A stretch of DNA of 8,847 nucleotides from JANNHK01 sp034408875 (lineage in GTDB: Bacteria; Actinomycetota; Acidimicrobiia; IMCC26256; PALSA-610): the NCBI GenBank assembly GCA_034408875.1, contig JAWXCJ010000183.1, positions 1 to 8,847 on the forward strand. Direction: 5' to 3'. Below the pieces are notes generated by a model. The model worked only from the letters and a program-made list of their open reading frames with translations, made no database searches and was not told the DNA's origin. A program made the position numbers and the translations under genes. Below are positions 7,829-8,847 of the stretch, piece by piece. Each line of letters begins with the position of its first letter. The stretch's first letter is position 1.

Positions 7829-7954
7829 GTGTTTCACCGTGTCGCCGACCGGCCGGCTGACCTGTTCGAGTGGATGGGCGCGGCCGGGTTCGGGGTCCGG
7901 GTGGTCTGGACCGACCGCGACCTCGCGGTCGTCGTGGGGCAGCAGCCCGGGTAA
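7829..7954 (+). CDS. Small 41-residue hypothetical protein between SDR gene and ftsK
   Basis: GTG 7829 to TAA 7954, missed by simple length cut-offs. It begins one codon after the SDR stop, in the same frame. Thirty-eight of its 41 sense codons end in G or C, matching the real genes here and supporting true coding. The product includes RVADRPADLFEWMGAAG and VRVVWTDRDLAVVVG, a plausible small soluble fold with an amphipathic helix and a hydrophobic strand; there is no membrane segment and I recognise no family. There is no ribosome binding site, so translation would depend on coupling to the SDR stop, or on readthrough of that TGA to give an SDR with a C-terminal tail. An ATG at 7827 opens a different, less coding-like frame. 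Confidence 0.5.
   Translation: MFHRVADRPADLFEWMGAAGFGVRVVWTDRDLAVVVGQQPG
7912..7931. repeat. 20-bp near-continuous palindrome within the small ORF
   Basis: CGACCGCGA (7912-7920) and TCGCGGTCG (7923-7931) are perfect inverted arms around CC. It lies 72 bp upstream of the ftsK start and 58 bp before its proposed -10, so it could be a protein-binding site or an RNA hairpin. It also encodes the TDRDLAVV part of the small ORF, so codon composition may explain it. Confidence 0.35.
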
Positions 7955-7959
7955 CCGGG
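7946..7959 (+). repeat. Hairpin with GUAA tetraloop at the small-ORF stop
   Basis: CCCGG (7946-7950) and CCGGG (7955-7959) pair around GTAA (7951-7954), a GNRA-type tetraloop that contains the TAA stop. No T-tract follows. It is a weak candidate for a transcript-end structure before the ftsK promoter. Confidence 0.3.
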
Positions 7960-7988
7960 GATACCGCTGTTTAACGTGTGGCTGGTGT

Positions 7989-7994
7989 TACGTT
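7989..7994 (+). promoter_or_regulatory. Possible -10 element of ftsK, leaderless
   Basis: TACGTT matches TANNNT and ends 8 nt before ATG 8003, the spacing expected if transcription starts at the start codon. There is no Shine-Dalgarno sequence before this ATG. No convincing -35 was found at 16-18 bp. Confidence 0.4.
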
Positions 7995-8002
7995 TGTGAG
8001 CT

Positions 8003-8847
8003 ATGGCTGCCACAAGACGTGGAGGCAAGTCGACCAAGCGCGGTCGTAAGCGTGGGCGCACGTCCGGGCGCGGTTCGCGCCCGAACACGCGGGCGGCCTC
8101 GAAGCAGCCGAACTGGCGCCACGACATCGCGACCCAGCTCGGCGGGCACGCGGGCGATGCGCTCGCCCTGACGTTCGCGGTCGCGGGCGTGGTCACCGCG
8201 CTCGGGATCTTCTCCGACCTGGGCGGCCCGGTCGGCGATGCCATCGACACCGCCAGCGCCGTGATGTTCGGCGCAGGCCGCGTCATCGTGCCCGCGGTCC
8301 TCATTCTGGCCGCGGTGTTCATCGCCGCCGACCACCGCGTCGAAGACGAGTCGAAGCGCGCGTGGCGGCTCGGGCTCGGGTTCATGTTGGTGGGCGCGAC
8401 CACCGTCGGCCTGCTCCACCTCGGTCACGGCAACCCGGGCGGCGACTCGCTCGACCCACTGCGCGAGGCCGGCGGCATCACCGGCGCGCTCGTCGGTTCA
8501 CCACTGCGGGCCCTGCTCGGTTCGGCCGGCGCGGTGATCGTCTTGATCGCCGCGGGTGTGCTCGGGCTCTTGCTGGTCATCGGTGCCGGACTGCGCGACC
8601 TCGCGCACGGGATCCGCGTCGCGGCCGCGTGGACGAAGGAACGGATCAAGGCGCTCGGCGTGCTCGAGTTCCAGCCGGCCCCGCGCGACGAGCACGGTGA
8701 CCCCGTCCGGCCCACGCTGTACGACCAGTTCCTCGAAGACGCCGACATCGACCTCGACCTCGACCTCGTCGCGGCCGAGCACGCCGACGCGCACTGGATG
8801 GCGGGTATCGAAGCCCCCGCCGTCGAGGAAGAGGAAGAAGAGGAAGA
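8003..8847 (+). CDS. ftsK: DNA translocase FtsK, N-terminal membrane part, cut by window edge
   Basis: Septal DNA pump that clears chromosome DNA during division. The first 281 residues are present; the motor and gamma domains lie beyond the edge. The N-terminus is very basic (about 1-39, many Arg/Lys: RRGGK, KRGRKRGR), followed by four predicted membrane helices near 52-72, 92-110, 122-140 and 174-194. This is the FtsK four-TM anchor, with the family-like GGITGALVGSPLRALLGSAGA stretch (157-177) leading into the last helix. After that come KERIKALGVLEF and an acidic linker: DIDLDLDL (248-255, from three tandem CGACCT units at 8749-8766) and a run of Glu from 275 to the edge. The right-edge truncation means the assignment rests on topology, family-like sequence and the rnj-SDR-ftsK order known from Mycobacterium. 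ATG 8003 lacks a ribosome binding site and is probably leaderless. Confidence 0.87.
   Translation, partial: MAATRRGGKSTKRGRKRGRTSGRGSRPNTRAASKQPNWRHDIATQLGGHAGDALALTFAVAGVVTALGIFSDLGGPVGDAIDTASAVMFGAGRVIVPAVLILAAVFIAADHRVEDESKRAWRLGLGFMLVGATTVGLLHLGHGNPGGDSLDPLREAGGITGALVGSPLRALLGSAGAVIVLIAAGVLGLLLVIGAGLRDLAHGIRVAAAWTKERIKALGVLEFQPAPRDEHGDPVRPTLYDQFLEDADIDLDLDLVAAEHADAHWMAGIEAPAVEEEEEEE

Noticed and set aside
7797..8171. 124-codon plus-strand frame spanning SDR end and ftsK start
   Set aside because: Product is Ser/Arg-rich and crosses ftsK in the wrong frame; the 41-codon ORF has much better codon bias in the shared stretch.
8749..8766. Three tandem CGACCT hexamers
   Set aside because: They are in frame within ftsK and encode the acidic DLDLDL linker, so they are explained by low-complexity coding sequence, not a separate repeat element.

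Overview
This is a high-GC bacterial window. Third codon positions are nearly all G or C in every real gene, GTG starts occur, and several genes lack a Shine-Dalgarno sequence, as expected for leaderless mRNAs. The order RNase J, SDR dehydrogenase, FtsK resembles the mycobacterial rnj/Rv2750/ftsK neighbourhood. I infer an actinobacterium outside the well-studied genera, possibly Acidimicrobiia-like; the lineage cannot be fixed from this window alone.

Left block (minus strand, 1-2068): bioA and bioF of biotin synthesis, joined by a 4-base ATGA overlap. bioF runs off the left edge. A 162-bp divergent intergenic region separates bioA from the plus-strand genes.

Middle block (plus strand, 2231-4646): two paralogous TetR-family regulators followed by a ferritin-like diiron protein with a complete six-ligand set and two copies of the motif DEARHV. 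The second regulator overlaps the diiron gene by ATGA, and the diiron gene also has a strong ribosome binding site. Upstream of the second regulator, a perfect 17-bp inverted repeat lies between a -35-like and a -10-like hexamer, with a second overlapping 7-bp inverted repeat. This looks like a self-regulated promoter driving the regulator and the oxidase. It is the best candidate for an uncharacterised ligand-sensing and oxidation module.

Right block (plus strand, 4801-8847): a GNAT acetyltransferase, RNase J, an SDR dehydrogenase and the N-terminal membrane part of FtsK (cut by the right edge). Two small ORFs lie here. A 12-codon ORF (5364-5402) links the GNAT stop (ATGA overlap) to the overlapping rnj start. 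A 41-codon ORF (7829-7954) lies between the SDR gene and ftsK, in the same frame as the SDR gene just after its stop, with strongly coding-like third positions.

No tRNA, rRNA, CRISPR array, insertion sequence or prophage gene is visible. Intergenic regions are all shorter than 200 bp.
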